The translations under genes were made by a program, and so were the position numbers. A stretch of DNA of 64,000 nt from Robertmurraya korlensis NBRC 107688 (GTDB taxonomy: Bacteria; Bacillota; Bacilli; Bacillales; Cytobacillaceae): assembly GCF_001591645.1 (NCBI RefSeq), contig NZ_BCVH01000003.1, positions 62,001-126,000 of the forward strand, given 5' to 3'. The notes under the pieces are model-generated. The model did not search any database. It saw only the letters and a list, made by a program, of their open reading frames with translations, and was not told the origin of the DNA. How positions within the stretch are numbered: position 1 is the first letter of the stretch; every line of letters begins with the position of its first letter. Of the stretch, positions 26,969-36,440 are shown piece by piece.

Positions 26969-28303
26969 ATGAGAATATCAGTCATTTCGGATGATTTAAC
27001 GGGGGCAAGTGATTGCGGGGGGCAGCTAGTCCGTTTTGGTTTAAAGGTGTCCGTTGTGGTGCAGGAACATTCTAAAAAAATGAATGACTATGACGCAGTT
27101 ATTTACAATACAGACAGCCGCTCAGTTACCGGGTTTGAGGCTTACGAAAGAGTGAAAAAGGTATGTGACACGATCAAATCAGGAACAGTTGACTTGGTCT
27201 ATAAAAAGATTGATTCGACCATGAGAGGGAATATTGGGGAGGAAATCAATGCTATCTATGATTCTTTTGCCCCGGATTTCGTGATTATTGCCCCTGCCTT
27301 TCCGGTGAATGGGCGTAAAGTCATCAATGGGATTCATTATCTGAATTCCGTTAAATTGGAGAATACCGAGGTGGCAAAAGATCCAAAAACACCTGTCAGG
27401 GAGTCAGAGATTAAAAGATTAATAGAGAATCAATCGAAGCAGAAGGTAGAGCATATTTCTTTCCGAGAGATTCATCAAGGTTATGACACGATCATGGACA
27501 AACTGGTTTCATGTAAGAACAATCAGATCTCTTACATTACGGTTGATTCTGCTCAAGAGTCCGATTTGGAAAAGTTAGTAGAGTTGATTCACCAGACCGA
27601 CTTCTCCGTCGTTTGGGTTGGTTCTGCCGGGTTAATGAATTATTTACCGGAGATTTACGGGATGAAACAAGTCCAAAAAACGCTTCCTCTTCCTATTCAT
27701 CGTGAACCTGTTCTCTTGGTTGTTGGTAGTGTTAGTGCAACAGGGAGGTCCCAGCTGCAGCATCTTTTGAACTATTCGGATACGGTTGGATTGGAAATGG
27801 ACTCGGCAAAAGTTTTACAAGACGAAGATGTAAAGGCTATGGAATTGACGCGAATCCTGTCTGGCGCTAAAGAGGCCTTTTTGCAAGGGAAAAATGTAGT
27901 GTTATACTCTTCGAATAATGTGATTGAAACCCGTAAAATGGGAGAGCAACTGGGATATGATTCGGTTAAAATCAGTAATATCATTTCAATGGTATTAGGT
28001 GAATTTGCGTCAGAATTGATCCGTGTTCATGATTTAAAGTATCTATTTTTAACTGGAGGAGATACCGCTCAGCAAGTGTTCCTTAAATTACATGTGAATG
28101 AATTTATTTTACTGGACGAAGTAGAATCCGGTATCCCGCTTGGCCGGGTATTCACTGACAAAGAGTTATTTATTGTCACTAAGGCTGGAAACTTTGGCTC
28201 TAAGGAAGTCATGTTGAAAGCCGTTTATAAACTTCATGGGAGGGAATATGATGAAGCCGATTATAGGGATTACCATGGGCGACGCCGCAGGAGTGGGGCC
28301 TGA
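26969..28303 (+). CDS. DUF1537 four-carbon acid sugar kinase
   Basis: A 444-aa ATP-dependent kinase of the OtnK/DtnK family. The N-terminal DDLTGASDCGGQLVRFG is diagnostic, and the C-terminal domain contains TGGDTAQ for nucleotide binding. Characterised relatives phosphorylate D-threonate, erythronate or 3-oxo-tetronates, and a PdxA2-like dehydrogenase then oxidises the product; that partner gene overlaps the end here. It begins only 9 nt after the dehydrogenase without a clear ribosome binding site, so translation is probably coupled. Confidence 0.88.
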   Translation: MRISVISDDLTGASDCGGQLVRFGLKVSVVVQEHSKKMNDYDAVIYNTDSRSVTGFEAYERVKKVCDTIKSGTVDLVYKKIDSTMRGNIGEEINAIYDSFAPDFVIIAPAFPVNGRKVINGIHYLNSVKLENTEVAKDPKTPVRESEIKRLIENQSKQKVEHISFREIHQGYDTIMDKLVSCKNNQISYITVDSAQESDLEKLVELIHQTDFSVVWVGSAGLMNYLPEIYGMKQVQKTLPLPIHREPVLLVVGSVSATGRSQLQHLLNYSDTVGLEMDSAKVLQDEDVKAMELTRILSGAKEAFLQGKNVVLYSSNNVIETRKMGEQLGYDSVKISNIISMVLGEFASELIRVHDLKYLFLTGGDTAQQVFLKLHVNEFILLDEVESGIPLGRVFTDKELFIVTKAGNFGSKEVMLKAVYKLHGREYDEADYRDYHGRRRRSGA

Positions 28304-29255
28304 GATCATCGTGAAAGCCTTGGGGCATCCAGCTGTTTACGAAATGTGCAGACCAGTTGTGATAGGTGATGCGAAAATGATAGAAAGAGCCATTCGTATC
28401 ACTCAATCACCATTAACCGTTACGGCGGTTGCATCTGTCACTGAAAGCAAATTTGACTTAGGCAGAATTGATTGTATCGATCTGGATTTACTACCTGCTG
28501 ACCTGCCTTTTGGAGAATTATCACCACAAGCGGGAGATGCTGCCTTTCAATATTTGAAGACGGCTGTTGAACTGGCAAAGAGTAAGGAGATTCAATCGAT
28601 CTGTACCGCACCATTAAATAAAGAAGCCCTTCACAAGGGAGGGCATCTATATCCGGGACATACTGAAATCCTAGCAGAGTTAACGGAAACGGTAGATTAT
28701 TCGATGATGTTATCTTCACCCAAATTAAAGGTCATCCATTTGACCACACATGTTGGTCTGATTAAAGCGATTCAGTCTATTACTCCAGAACGGACGTATA
28801 AAGTGGTGAAGCTTGCCCACGAAACATTAACACGTGCGGGCTATACAAATCCAAGAATCGCGGTTTGCGGAATTAATCCACATGCCGGTGAAAATGGCAT
28901 GTTTGGAGAAGGGGAAGAGGAAGAAAAACTAGTTCCTGGAATTAAGCTAGCGATGGCTGAAGGAATAAATGTAAGCGGTCCACACCCTGCAGACACTGTG
29001 TTTTTCCGAGCGGTTCGTGGTGATTTTGATCTGGTTGTTGCCTGTTATCATGATCAAGGCCATGTGCCAATAAAGGTATTAGGTTTGGAAGAGGGTGTGA
29101 ATATCACGGTTGGTTTAAATGGTGGGGTTATTCGCACCTCTGTAGACCATGGAACTGCATTTGATATTGCCGGGAAGAATATAGCTGACGAGAGAAGTAT
29201 GCTAGCAGCCATCCAATCTGCTGCTGATTTATCTCCAAAAGAAGTGTTCAAATAA
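28251..29255 (+). CDS. PdxA-family dehydrogenase (PdxA2-like)
   Basis: A 334-aa NAD-dependent dehydrogenase/decarboxylase of the 4-hydroxythreonine-4-phosphate dehydrogenase family. It has GDAAGVGPE near the N-terminus, metal-binding His in GHTEILAEL and HDQGHVPIK, and HGTAFDIAG near the end. Next to a DUF1537 kinase it is more likely PdxA2, which converts 4-phospho-threonate or erythronate to dihydroxyacetone phosphate and CO2, than the vitamin B6 enzyme. The start at 28251 has GGGAGGG 6 nt upstream; ATG 28248 is equally possible. It overlaps the kinase gene by about 50 nt. Confidence 0.88.
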   Translation: MKPIIGITMGDAAGVGPEIIVKALGHPAVYEMCRPVVIGDAKMIERAIRITQSPLTVTAVASVTESKFDLGRIDCIDLDLLPADLPFGELSPQAGDAAFQYLKTAVELAKSKEIQSICTAPLNKEALHKGGHLYPGHTEILAELTETVDYSMMLSSPKLKVIHLTTHVGLIKAIQSITPERTYKVVKLAHETLTRAGYTNPRIAVCGINPHAGENGMFGEGEEEEKLVPGIKLAMAEGINVSGPHPADTVFFRAVRGDFDLVVACYHDQGHVPIKVLGLEEGVNITVGLNGGVIRTSVDHGTAFDIAGKNIADERSMLAAIQSAADLSPKEVFK

Positions 29256-29575
29256 GAATTAGGGTATTCATTATGTAAAAAGAGTTTTAAGGGGGCTTAA
29301 AGAAGAATTTTTCGTGTAATGTGGATGGATTTTAGGTCATTCGAACATTTAGCACGTAGGAATCATCTTAAGTTCCCCGAGAACACACAGACCATGCGTT
29401 TCGGAGCTGAAATCTCAATCAAAGCTTTTCCAAAAAAAAGTTTATACAAAAATGTAACCCCTTACTAATAAGAGATAAAGGTTTGTAGAGAGCTATTTAG
29501 AGAAGCTCCCAGAGGTTAAGATAGTAATTAAGATAGAAATTTAATTAGAAAGATAAGGTGATTAGGGTGATTAGT
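29256..29575. other. Intergenic region, no gene seen
   Basis: AT-rich spacer between the PdxA2-like gene and the sialidase-like gene. A short hairpin (GAGCT / AGCTC, 29490-29508) is the only local structure, and I see no terminator with a T-run. The sialidase-like gene may therefore have its own promoter. Confidence 0.3.
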
Positions 29576-30742
29576 ATGAGTAATAATAAATTAGTAGTTA
29601 ACAAGTCAATTCCGAACGGTAAATTATATCATGATGACTATACAAATATTGATTTTTCTTTGATTCCATCTGGCCCTTTTCCAACCGCACATGCCCCAAC
29701 GATTACTAAGTTAGACGATGGAGATTTATTATGTGCATGGTTTGCAGGTTCATTTGAAGGTAGCCCTGATATTTCAATTGTATTATCTAAATTTAATCAT
29801 GAATCAGGGGAGTGGAACGAACCGAAAATTATCTCTAAGGATGATACGCGTAGTGAGCAAAACCCATCATTTTTCCACGCACCTGATAAATCAGTATGGT
29901 TAATCTATACTTCTCAGGAAGGTCGACAACCAGGTAAAGATAATATGCAGTATACGTCCATTATTAAATATCAGAAAACATACGACAATGGTAAAAATTG
30001 GACGGAACCAGAAGTATTATTTAGTCAGCCTGGTACTTTTGTTCGACAAACGATTCAAATATTAAGTAATGGAAGATGGATATTTAGCACGTGGGTATGT
30101 GAAGATTCAGAATTAGGTCTTACAAATGATCCTACCGTATTTCAAGTATCTGATGATGAAGGACGAACATGGAAAGAAGTACGCATGCCTGAAAGTAACG
30201 GACGAGTCCATGCCAATGTGATCGAATTAGAAGAAGGTCATTTAGTGGCATTTATGAGAAGTAGATTTGCGGATTATATTTATAGAAGTGAGTCATCGGA
30301 TTATGGAGATTCTTGGACAGTGCCTGAGCCAACCATCCTACCAAATAATAATGCAAGTATAAGTGCCATCAAACTGGATAACGGTGCAATTGCTATTGCA
30401 TATAATGCAAGCTCCGCTAATAATCCAGAAAAAGGTAAAGTAGCATGGCCTGGATTAAGAAACCCGGTAGTGGTTTCAGTGTCTGAAGATGGCGGAAATA
30501 CCTGGCCAATCGGTCGAATTATTGAACATGCAGAAGGTTTCATTGGAGCAGAGAACAAAACGAATAATTCACAATTTGAATATCCAACTATTTATCAAGA
30601 TGCACAAGGACGTTTGCATTTAGTATACGCCTATAAGAATAGAATCTGTGTGAAATATACTAGTTTTTCAGTTGAAGATATATATGGTGAAAAACGTGAA
30701 AATGAAGGGGTTTACAATCCTACTTCTGGAGAAATAAGTTAG
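29576..30742 (+). CDS. BNR-repeat sialidase-like protein
   Basis: A 388-aa six-bladed propeller protein with sialidase-type Asp-box repeats (SDDEGRTW, SEDGGNTW, SSDYGDSW, YDNGKNW). The family contains exo-alpha-sialidases and related glycan lyases. No signal peptide is seen, so it is probably intracellular, which suits a step in sugar catabolism more than extracellular sialic acid release. Start candidates are 29558, 29567 and 29576; AGGGTGA fits ATG 29576. A second, decayed copy lies just downstream. Confidence 0.82.
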   Translation: MSNNKLVVNKSIPNGKLYHDDYTNIDFSLIPSGPFPTAHAPTITKLDDGDLLCAWFAGSFEGSPDISIVLSKFNHESGEWNEPKIISKDDTRSEQNPSFFHAPDKSVWLIYTSQEGRQPGKDNMQYTSIIKYQKTYDNGKNWTEPEVLFSQPGTFVRQTIQILSNGRWIFSTWVCEDSELGLTNDPTVFQVSDDEGRTWKEVRMPESNGRVHANVIELEEGHLVAFMRSRFADYIYRSESSDYGDSWTVPEPTILPNNNASISAIKLDNGAIAIAYNASSANNPEKGKVAWPGLRNPVVVSVSEDGGNTWPIGRIIEHAEGFIGAENKTNNSQFEYPTIYQDAQGRLHLVYAYKNRICVKYTSFSVEDIYGEKRENEGVYNPTSGEIS

Positions 30743-30784
30743 AGATTAAGTGATCACATAATGATATTTGATCGTCTCATTCAG

Positions 30785-31064
30785 AGTATGGGGTCAGTCC
30801 ATAAAGATAATGGTCATCTGGTTGCTTGTAAGCGTACCCGTGAGGATGATCGTATTCACCACAGTTAGTCCTTCGACTAGGACGAGACTTGGAGGCTGAC
30901 TCCATTCCCACACTATTACTCTAGCATGATTGTGCTGCGTCTACGAGGGTTGAAGTGCAATCGCCTACATTCCTACTTACATACCAGATCCACATCCAGG
31001 CAAAGTTGCGTGGGGAAGAATAGAGAGTAGGAATGATAACTCAACAGCTGCTCAGGTTCTCTAA
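30785..31064 (+). pseudogene. Decayed second sialidase-like gene
   Basis: Fragments in shifting frames match the neighbouring sialidase: GSVHKDNGHLVACKRTREDD corresponds to VHANVIELEEGHLVAFMRSR, and SAIAYIPTYIPDPHPGKVAW corresponds to AIAYNASSANNPEKGKVAW. Stops (TAG at about 30868) and frameshifts destroy the frame, and both ends are missing. It differs from the intact copy, so it is an old paralogue or a related gene from another source, not a recent duplicate. Confidence 0.7.
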
Positions 31065-31130
31065 TAGATCTTGACAGTTTCAAAATGATAGCAAAGTGTC
31101 AGCCCTTAAGAGAGAGAGGAGAAACAGAAA

Positions 31131-32414
31131 ATGACAATGGAAATGATTCTTGCCCTTGGTATCTTAATTCTGATGATTGTACTGATCATGTCAGACAAAA
31201 TGGCATTCGGCGCACCACCAATCCTTGCTTGCCTTATGCTAGTCGTCGTCGGTCTGTCCACTGTTCAGGAGGCTTTCGCAGGCTTCGTGAACCCAAGCGT
31301 TATCATGATCGCTGGCTTTATGGTTGTTATGGCGGGACTAATGAAGACTAGATTGATTGGAAAGGTTCAGTCCTCTATGCTCGCGTTGGTAAATAAGGGC
31401 GGTTATAAGAGTTATGCTCTTTTGCTCGTGGTAGTTATGCTTGGTGCCAGTTTAGTAGGCTCTGGATCCACTGGTTACTATGTACTGATTCTATCTTTAA
31501 TATCTACTATCCCTTACAATAAAAAAATGCCTACGTCCAAGCTGATGATGCCTTTGGGGTTTGCTACTAACCACCCTTTGCTTCCTTTCAATGTAGCACT
31601 CTTCTATGGTGTTACTGTCAGCGTACTGGAAACGGCAGGTTATACCGGCGGACTGTCAATGTCGAAATTTGCTATAGTGAATTTCATCTTGGCTCTTGGA
31701 TTCTTGGTATGGAGTTTGGTTGCTTATCGTCTTCTACCTGATCATCCAATAACGGAAGCTTCTGAATATGATGAGGTGGCGGCTACGACTGAGATTGAGG
31801 TTTTGCCTGCGTGGAAAGAATACTCTACCATCGCTGTATTTATCATCAGTGTTGTTGGTATGATGCTTATGAGCGTGATAGGTAATGCTGCCTTTGTAAT
31901 CCCAGGCCTTGCAGGTGCATTCTTACTAATCATCAATGTACTTGACTTCAAGGAAGTTCGAGATAATATGGGTGCACCTGTAATCCTTATGATGGCTGGT
32001 GTGATCGGTGTTGCTGACGCTCTAGCTAACTCTGGATTTACAGTGATGATCGGAGATGTTGTGGCGAATTCATTAGGTAATAATGTAAGCCCATTCATTC
32101 TTATCTTCATCTTCGCACTTCTAACCAGTACCTGTGCTACTTTTACTGGTTCTAATATGGGTTCTGTATTCATCTTTGCGCCAATAGCTATTGCAACAAG
32201 CATGAGTTTGGGACTTAATCCTGTTGCTGCCGCAACTGCAGTTGTCATATCAGGATGGAACGGCGGTTATATGCCAGTCGATGGTATGCCGGCTATGATT
32301 TTAGGCATGGGTAAATATAAGCTTCCGCAGTTCTGGTTGTTCTCAGTACCTATGTACCTATTCCGTATTCTAGCGCTATGTATAGGAGCTATGATTATGT
32401 TCCCTGTAAGCTAA
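31131..32414 (+). CDS. SLC13/DASS-type anion transporter
   Basis: A 427-aa integral membrane protein with about eleven helices. The repeated pattern (GFVNPSVIMIAGFMVVMAGL, then a second half with FTGSNMGSVFIFAPIA) is that of the CitMHS/SLC13 ion transporter superfamily, which couples uptake of dicarboxylates or similar anions to sodium or protons. Its position after the sugar-acid cluster suggests it brings in the substrate of that pathway. AGAGAGGAGAA precedes the ATG. Confidence 0.85.
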   Translation: MTMEMILALGILILMIVLIMSDKMAFGAPPILACLMLVVVGLSTVQEAFAGFVNPSVIMIAGFMVVMAGLMKTRLIGKVQSSMLALVNKGGYKSYALLLVVVMLGASLVGSGSTGYYVLILSLISTIPYNKKMPTSKLMMPLGFATNHPLLPFNVALFYGVTVSVLETAGYTGGLSMSKFAIVNFILALGFLVWSLVAYRLLPDHPITEASEYDEVAATTEIEVLPAWKEYSTIAVFIISVVGMMLMSVIGNAAFVIPGLAGAFLLIINVLDFKEVRDNMGAPVILMMAGVIGVADALANSGFTVMIGDVVANSLGNNVSPFILIFIFALLTSTCATFTGSNMGSVFIFAPIAIATSMSLGLNPVAAATAVVISGWNGGYMPVDGMPAMILGMGKYKLPQFWLFSVPMYLFRILALCIGAMIMFPVS

Positions 32415-32418
32415 TAAA

Positions 32419-32659
32419 GTGATAGAAGGAATAGTTCGCTTAGCTAGTCAGTTGGGTTTACCAGCATTTATCTATGACTGCAGGGGACTAGCACGTTTTT
32501 TGAAAGCGAATTCAGAGAAATATCTTAATAATCCCGAACGAATTAGAGTCTTGGGGAACTCTGCTGGTGGACACAATGGGAGCGGTGGCGTTTGCTGCAG
32601 GAGTTCTCTTCATTGTTACAATCGTGCAAATCCGATACTCTGATGATTTATCGCAATAG
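32419..32659 (+). pseudogene. Fragments of an esterase and of a membrane protein
   Basis: Frame one (32419-32560) reads GLARFLKANSEKYLNNPERI and GNSAGGH, which is the nucleophile region of a BD-FAE-type alpha/beta hydrolase without the rest of the protein. A second frame from about 32567 reads MGAVAFAAGVLFIVTIVQIR to TAG 32659 and looks like the last helix of a sugar ABC permease. The two unrelated tails abut, which indicates deletion between formerly larger genes. Confidence 0.6.
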
Positions 32660-32715
32660 ATCAGCAGGGTAAGATAAGGGATTTCCGCGAATGAGGGTTG
32701 AAATGATTATGGGTA

Positions 32716-32769
32716 CAAAAAAAGGATTGAAAGAGATGTGTTATCTTGCTCATCAATCCTTTTTTATAT
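32716..32769. terminator. Bidirectional terminator
   Basis: AAAAAAAGGATTGA and TCAATCCTTTTTT form a stem with A- and T-runs on each flank. It separates the decayed genes from the convergent XRE operon. Confidence 0.8.
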
Positions 32770-32796
32770 GTTACGGGGGAGTTAATATCAAGAAGT

Positions 32797-33021
32797 CTAC
32801 GATTCTTGATTCTCCTCATCACTTCGATACTCCAAAATATCCCCTGGCTGACAATCCAATGCCTTACAAATGGCCTCTAAAGTGGATAATCGAATGGCCT
32901 TGGCCTTGCCATTTTTTAAGATCGAAAGGTTTGCCATCGTGATGCCAACTCTCTCTGATAGTTCCGTTACGCTCATTTTCCGCTTTGCCAACATTACGTC
33001 AATATTAATAATAATCGCCAT
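32797..33021 (-). CDS. XRE-family transcription regulator
   Basis: A 74-aa protein that is little more than a helix-turn-helix (LAKRKMSVTELSERVGI, then NLSILKNGKAKAI), as in YozG-type regulators. Such single-domain XRE proteins usually sit beside and control a small membrane gene, as here (DUF2975 gene 10 nt upstream on the same strand). The start at 33021 follows GAGGTGA by 5 nt; GTG 33030 overlaps that site. Confidence 0.88.
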   Translation of the reverse strand: MAIIINIDVMLAKRKMSVTELSERVGITMANLSILKNGKAKAIRLSTLEAICKALDCQPGDILEYRSDEENQES

Positions 33022-33031
33022 TGTATTCACC

Positions 33032-33508
33032 TCAGACCGTTAGATCGTTTTCTGATTTGATATCAATTGCTTCTTGTAACAGTCTCTGAAGAACCGCAGC
33101 AAAGACGGCGATGACCAAGGAAGCAAAGGTAGGGACCATTCCCATGAGAATAAGACCTGGTGCATCATCTATTTCTGCGACGATATAAACAAAGGGCAGA
33201 ATGATTACATACAAACCACTGAATGCGATAGCACAGAATTTGATCGTTTGTAGTGCTTTCACCGACAATTCAGAGAAAGCTTGGTTCTTGTCAATGAAGT
33301 TTAACAGCTTAAACGCCTGATACAAAGCCCCGAAAAACGGAATCACTGATGCATACATACCTACTAGTATCGGATATAGGATATGGTCAAAATCAGCATT
33401 AAATGGATGCTTAGGTAGCCAAGTCAGCCCAAAAATCCCTAATGCAAGTACAGGAACTCCAAGTAAAATAAGTGCCATTCGTAGAAATAGCGTTGACCCT
33501 CTTTTCAT
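33032..33508 (-). CDS. DUF2975 membrane protein
   Basis: A 158-aa protein with four hydrophobic helices in the DUF2975 arrangement. DUF2975 and a YozG-like XRE regulator form a widespread two-gene unit of unknown function in bacilli. The start at 33508 follows GAGGTG; an in-frame ATG upstream (33517) has no binding site. Confidence 0.82.
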   Translation of the reverse strand: MKRGSTLFLRMALILLGVPVLALGIFGLTWLPKHPFNADFDHILYPILVGMYASVIPFFGALYQAFKLLNFIDKNQAFSELSVKALQTIKFCAIAFSGLYVIILPFVYIVAEIDDAPGLILMGMVPTFASLVIAVFAAVLQRLLQEAIDIKSENDLTV

Positions 33509-33695
33509 TATGAACACCTCGTTAATGTATTTTCATATTGATAATAAACTATTATTTATCGTTTTTCAATAAAAAAATGTTGTTTATTGAAAAAAATCTG
33601 GAATCAAGGAAAAGGTAAGGGGAGCATTGCTTTTTTAAAAGGAAGGAAGAATGGAAAGTAAGAGGTAAGCAATCATACAGAGGAATATTGAAAAT

Positions 33696-33737
33696 AAAAC
33701 AAACGACATAGCATGAGAGTCTATGTCGTTTGTTGTA
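33696..33737. terminator. Terminator of the BCCT gene
   Basis: ACAAACGACATAG and CTATGTCGTTTGT form a 13-bp stem just beyond the stop of the BCCT gene, with T-rich sequence on the far side. Confidence 0.85.
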
Positions 33738-35249
33738 TTATGCCTTTCTTTTTTTAATCTGGCCAATCCCAAGTTGTCTCGCTTCTTCCCTTAACGCTTT
33801 TATGAGGCTGATGGTCATTAAAGCGATAATAATCGAAAAAGGCAAAGCGGCGATAATCATCATATTTTGTAGTGCTTGAAGACCGCCCGAGTAAAGGAGC
33901 GCTAGCGCGATAGCAGATAGCAAAATTCCCCAGGTGAATTTGATTTTATTTCCAGGATGGTGTGATCCATTGGTGGTCATCATCCCTAACACATAGGTTC
34001 CTGAATCCGCAGACGTAATGAAGAAGGACCCAATCAGTATCATGGCAGTGATGGATGCTACCATAGAAAGTGGATAATTGGCAAAGACGCCAAATAACGA
34101 TTCTTCAGGAGATAAGTTAGATATAGTAGCGATCCCATTATGTTCGAGTGCAATAGCTGAACCTCCGAAAGCGGAGAACCATAGAAAAACAATAACGGAA
34201 GGGATCAGTAGGACAAAGAAAACAAATTCCCTAATACTTCTTCCCCTTGAAACACGGGCAATAAAGATTCCTACAAAGGGTGACCAAGCAATCCACCAGG
34301 CCCAATAAAAAATCGTCCAGGCATTGATCCAGCCACGAATATCTTCATTTAAAGGAGCAATTCGAAAGCTCATTTGTGGGAGCGTTTGAATATATGTACC
34401 AATCGAATGGGTAAATAAATTTAGGATAAATAACGTTGGGCCAAATAGAAACATCATCAAAAATAGCGCCCCGGCTAAAATCATATTCGCGTTACTTAAT
34501 ATCTTAATGCCTTTCCCAAGTCCAGACCAAGCCGATAGTAAAAATAGTACAGTAACAACGGCAATAATGATAAATTGCATCCAAATGGTTTTCGGTACGG
34601 CAAATAGATAGGCCAAGCCACCGTTGATTTGCATGGCTCCAAATCCGAGTGAAGCAGCCACTCCAAGAACCGTTGCTAACACAGAAAAGGTGTCAATCGC
34701 TTTTCCTGTCATGCCGTTCATCTTATCGCCGAATAGGGGCTGTAAGGTGGCACTGATTAAACCCGATTTATTATGCCTAAATTGAAAATAGCCAATGGCT
34801 AGAGAAACGATCGCATAGATACTCCAAGCGTGAATTCCCCAATGAAAAAAAGTAAAACGAAGGGCATCTCTCACCGCTTGATCGGTACCCACTTCGCCTG
34901 TAGGAGAACTAATGGCATAGTGACTAATGGGTTCTGATGTGCCGTAAAAAACAATTCCAATCCCCATACCGGCACTAAATAACATAGCAATCCAAGTGGG
35001 TGTAGAAAATTCCGGTTTTTCATCTTGCCTTCCCAGTTTAATCCGACCAACAGGTGAAATTAAAAAATATAAACAGATCACAAGAATGATACTGACTAGG
35101 ATGAGGTAATACCATCCAAATGCATCAGTAAAGAAAGCTTGAATATTAGAAGTGACTTCCTCTAATTGATTAGGAATCGCCACTCCAGCAATCACGAGAA
35201 TAGACAGTATAAATATGGAAATGTAAAACACCAAATACTCTTGTTTCAT
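33738..35249 (-). CDS. BCCT-family betaine/choline/carnitine transporter
   Basis: A 503-aa, twelve-helix transporter of the usual BCCT length. Conserved segments WGIHAWSIYAIVSLAIGYF and WAWWIAWSPFVGIFIARVSR (the substrate-binding aromatic box) are present. It takes up glycine betaine or related trimethylammonium solutes, driven by sodium, for osmoprotection (OpuD type). The long C-terminal sensor tail of BetP is absent. It is monocistronic and has its own terminator. Confidence 0.93.
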   Translation of the reverse strand: MKQEYLVFYISIFILSILVIAGVAIPNQLEEVTSNIQAFFTDAFGWYYLILVSIILVICLYFLISPVGRIKLGRQDEKPEFSTPTWIAMLFSAGMGIGIVFYGTSEPISHYAISSPTGEVGTDQAVRDALRFTFFHWGIHAWSIYAIVSLAIGYFQFRHNKSGLISATLQPLFGDKMNGMTGKAIDTFSVLATVLGVAASLGFGAMQINGGLAYLFAVPKTIWMQFIIIAVVTVLFLLSAWSGLGKGIKILSNANMILAGALFLMMFLFGPTLFILNLFTHSIGTYIQTLPQMSFRIAPLNEDIRGWINAWTIFYWAWWIAWSPFVGIFIARVSRGRSIREFVFFVLLIPSVIVFLWFSAFGGSAIALEHNGIATISNLSPEESLFGVFANYPLSMVASITAMILIGSFFITSADSGTYVLGMMTTNGSHHPGNKIKFTWGILLSAIALALLYSGGLQALQNMMIIAALPFSIIIALMTISLIKALREEARQLGIGQIKKRKA

Positions 35250-35599
35250 TGCATTAGCTCCTTCGTGTGTTACCGATTACTAGTAGTATTTGCTTTTTTA
35301 TTTTTATGATGTAAAAAAGCAAGCAAGGGGTGATCTAAGAAGAAACGCTGCAGGAATTGAGCATTCCTTCAATACATGGGATGCTTTTTTAACTGAAATT
35401 ATCGATAAAAATAATGTATAAAGGAATAAAAATTTATTGCAAAACGATAAATATTATGATAAATTTCAAAATGACAAAAACATTAAGATTTAAATAACTG
35501 ATAAGAATGCAGATTCTTACTTTATGTATTTGCCTATTAACTAAAAGCAGTGGCCAATCCCTGGAATGGGAGAGACAACAACATTTCGAGAGGTGGAAA
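35250..35599. other. Intergenic region with an orphan terminator-like hairpin
   Basis: AGCATTCC / GGGATGCT followed by TTTTTT lies at 35360-35390 without a gene before it on the plus strand. It could end a short leader or small RNA starting near 35290; otherwise the stretch is AT-rich promoter sequence for the divergent BCCT and prenyl transferase genes. Confidence 0.35.
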
Positions 35600-36361
35600 A
35601 TGATCATGAAGAATCCTTTTCTTACTAATAAACAATCACAAGAATCCTTCGATTATTCGGATGGTCATACACCAGAGCATATCGCGATCATTATGGATGG
35701 GAACGGACGTTGGGCCGAGAAGCGTGGAATGCCTAGAGTGGCTGGTCATAAAGAAGGGCTTTCTACCGTCGTAAAGGTGGTCAAGATGGCTGTCAAATGC
35801 CAGGTGAAGATTCTGACTCTCTATACCTTTTCCACGGAGAATTGGAAACGTCCAAAGCAAGAGGTAGACACCATCTTGAGACTTCCAAAGGAATTTCTAT
35901 CCGTCTACCTCCCAGACTTGATTGCGAATAATGTTCGAATTGAGGCAATCGGAGATTTAGAAAATCTTCCAGCACATACACGTGAAGCGATGCAGTTTGC
36001 CATCGACCGTACACGGGATAATAACGGCTTACTACTGAATATGGCCCTTAACTATGGAAGCAGAAACGAGATTCTACATGCGATGAAAGGTCTGCTAAAA
36101 GATATCAACGACTCGAATCAATCACTAGACGAACTTGATGAACAGCAGTTTTCAAACTATCTTTATACAGCTGGAATGAAAGAGCCTGACCTCTTGATTC
36201 GAACAGGCGGAGAAAAGCGGTTGAGTAATTTCCTGCTATGGCAGCTTGCCTACACAGAGTTTTGGTTTACCGATGTGCTATGGCCGGATTTTTCTGAGAT
36301 GGAATTCCTTCGTGCGTTGAAGGACTATCGACAAAGAAAAAGAAGGTACGGTGGAATTTAA
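35600..36361 (+). CDS. uppS: Isoprenyl transferase (UppS-like)
   Basis: A 253-aa cis-prenyltransferase that elongates farnesyl diphosphate with isopentenyl diphosphate to give a C55-type lipid carrier. HIAIIMDGNGRWAEKRGMPR holds the catalytic Asp, and DLLIRTGGEKRLSNFLLWQ is the second signature. It stands outside the usual frr-uppS-cdsA context, so it is probably a second copy; bacilli often have such paralogues. The start at 35600 follows GAGAGGTGG by 3-4 nt. Its stop overlaps the frame leading into the sigma factor gene, so the two may be co-transcribed. Confidence 0.9.
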   Translation: MIMKNPFLTNKQSQESFDYSDGHTPEHIAIIMDGNGRWAEKRGMPRVAGHKEGLSTVVKVVKMAVKCQVKILTLYTFSTENWKRPKQEVDTILRLPKEFLSVYLPDLIANNVRIEAIGDLENLPAHTREAMQFAIDRTRDNNGLLLNMALNYGSRNEILHAMKGLLKDINDSNQSLDELDEQQFSNYLYTAGMKEPDLLIRTGGEKRLSNFLLWQLAYTEFWFTDVLWPDFSEMEFLRALKDYRQRKRRYGGI

Positions 36362-36440
36362 GAAATTTATTTCTACCTGTCACAAAAACAAGGAATCTGG
36401 TGTCCTACTAGTGAGAGCTCTTAGAAAGGAGGATATGATG

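Noticed and set aside
28251-29255. Vitamin B6 pdxA
   Set aside because: Bacilli usually make pyridoxal phosphate through PdxST, and overlap with a DUF1537 kinase points to the catabolic PdxA2 type.
31742-32248. 168-codon frame on the minus strand
   Set aside because: It lies wholly inside the SLC13 transporter gene, has low-complexity hydrophobic content complementary to membrane helices, and lacks a ribosome site.
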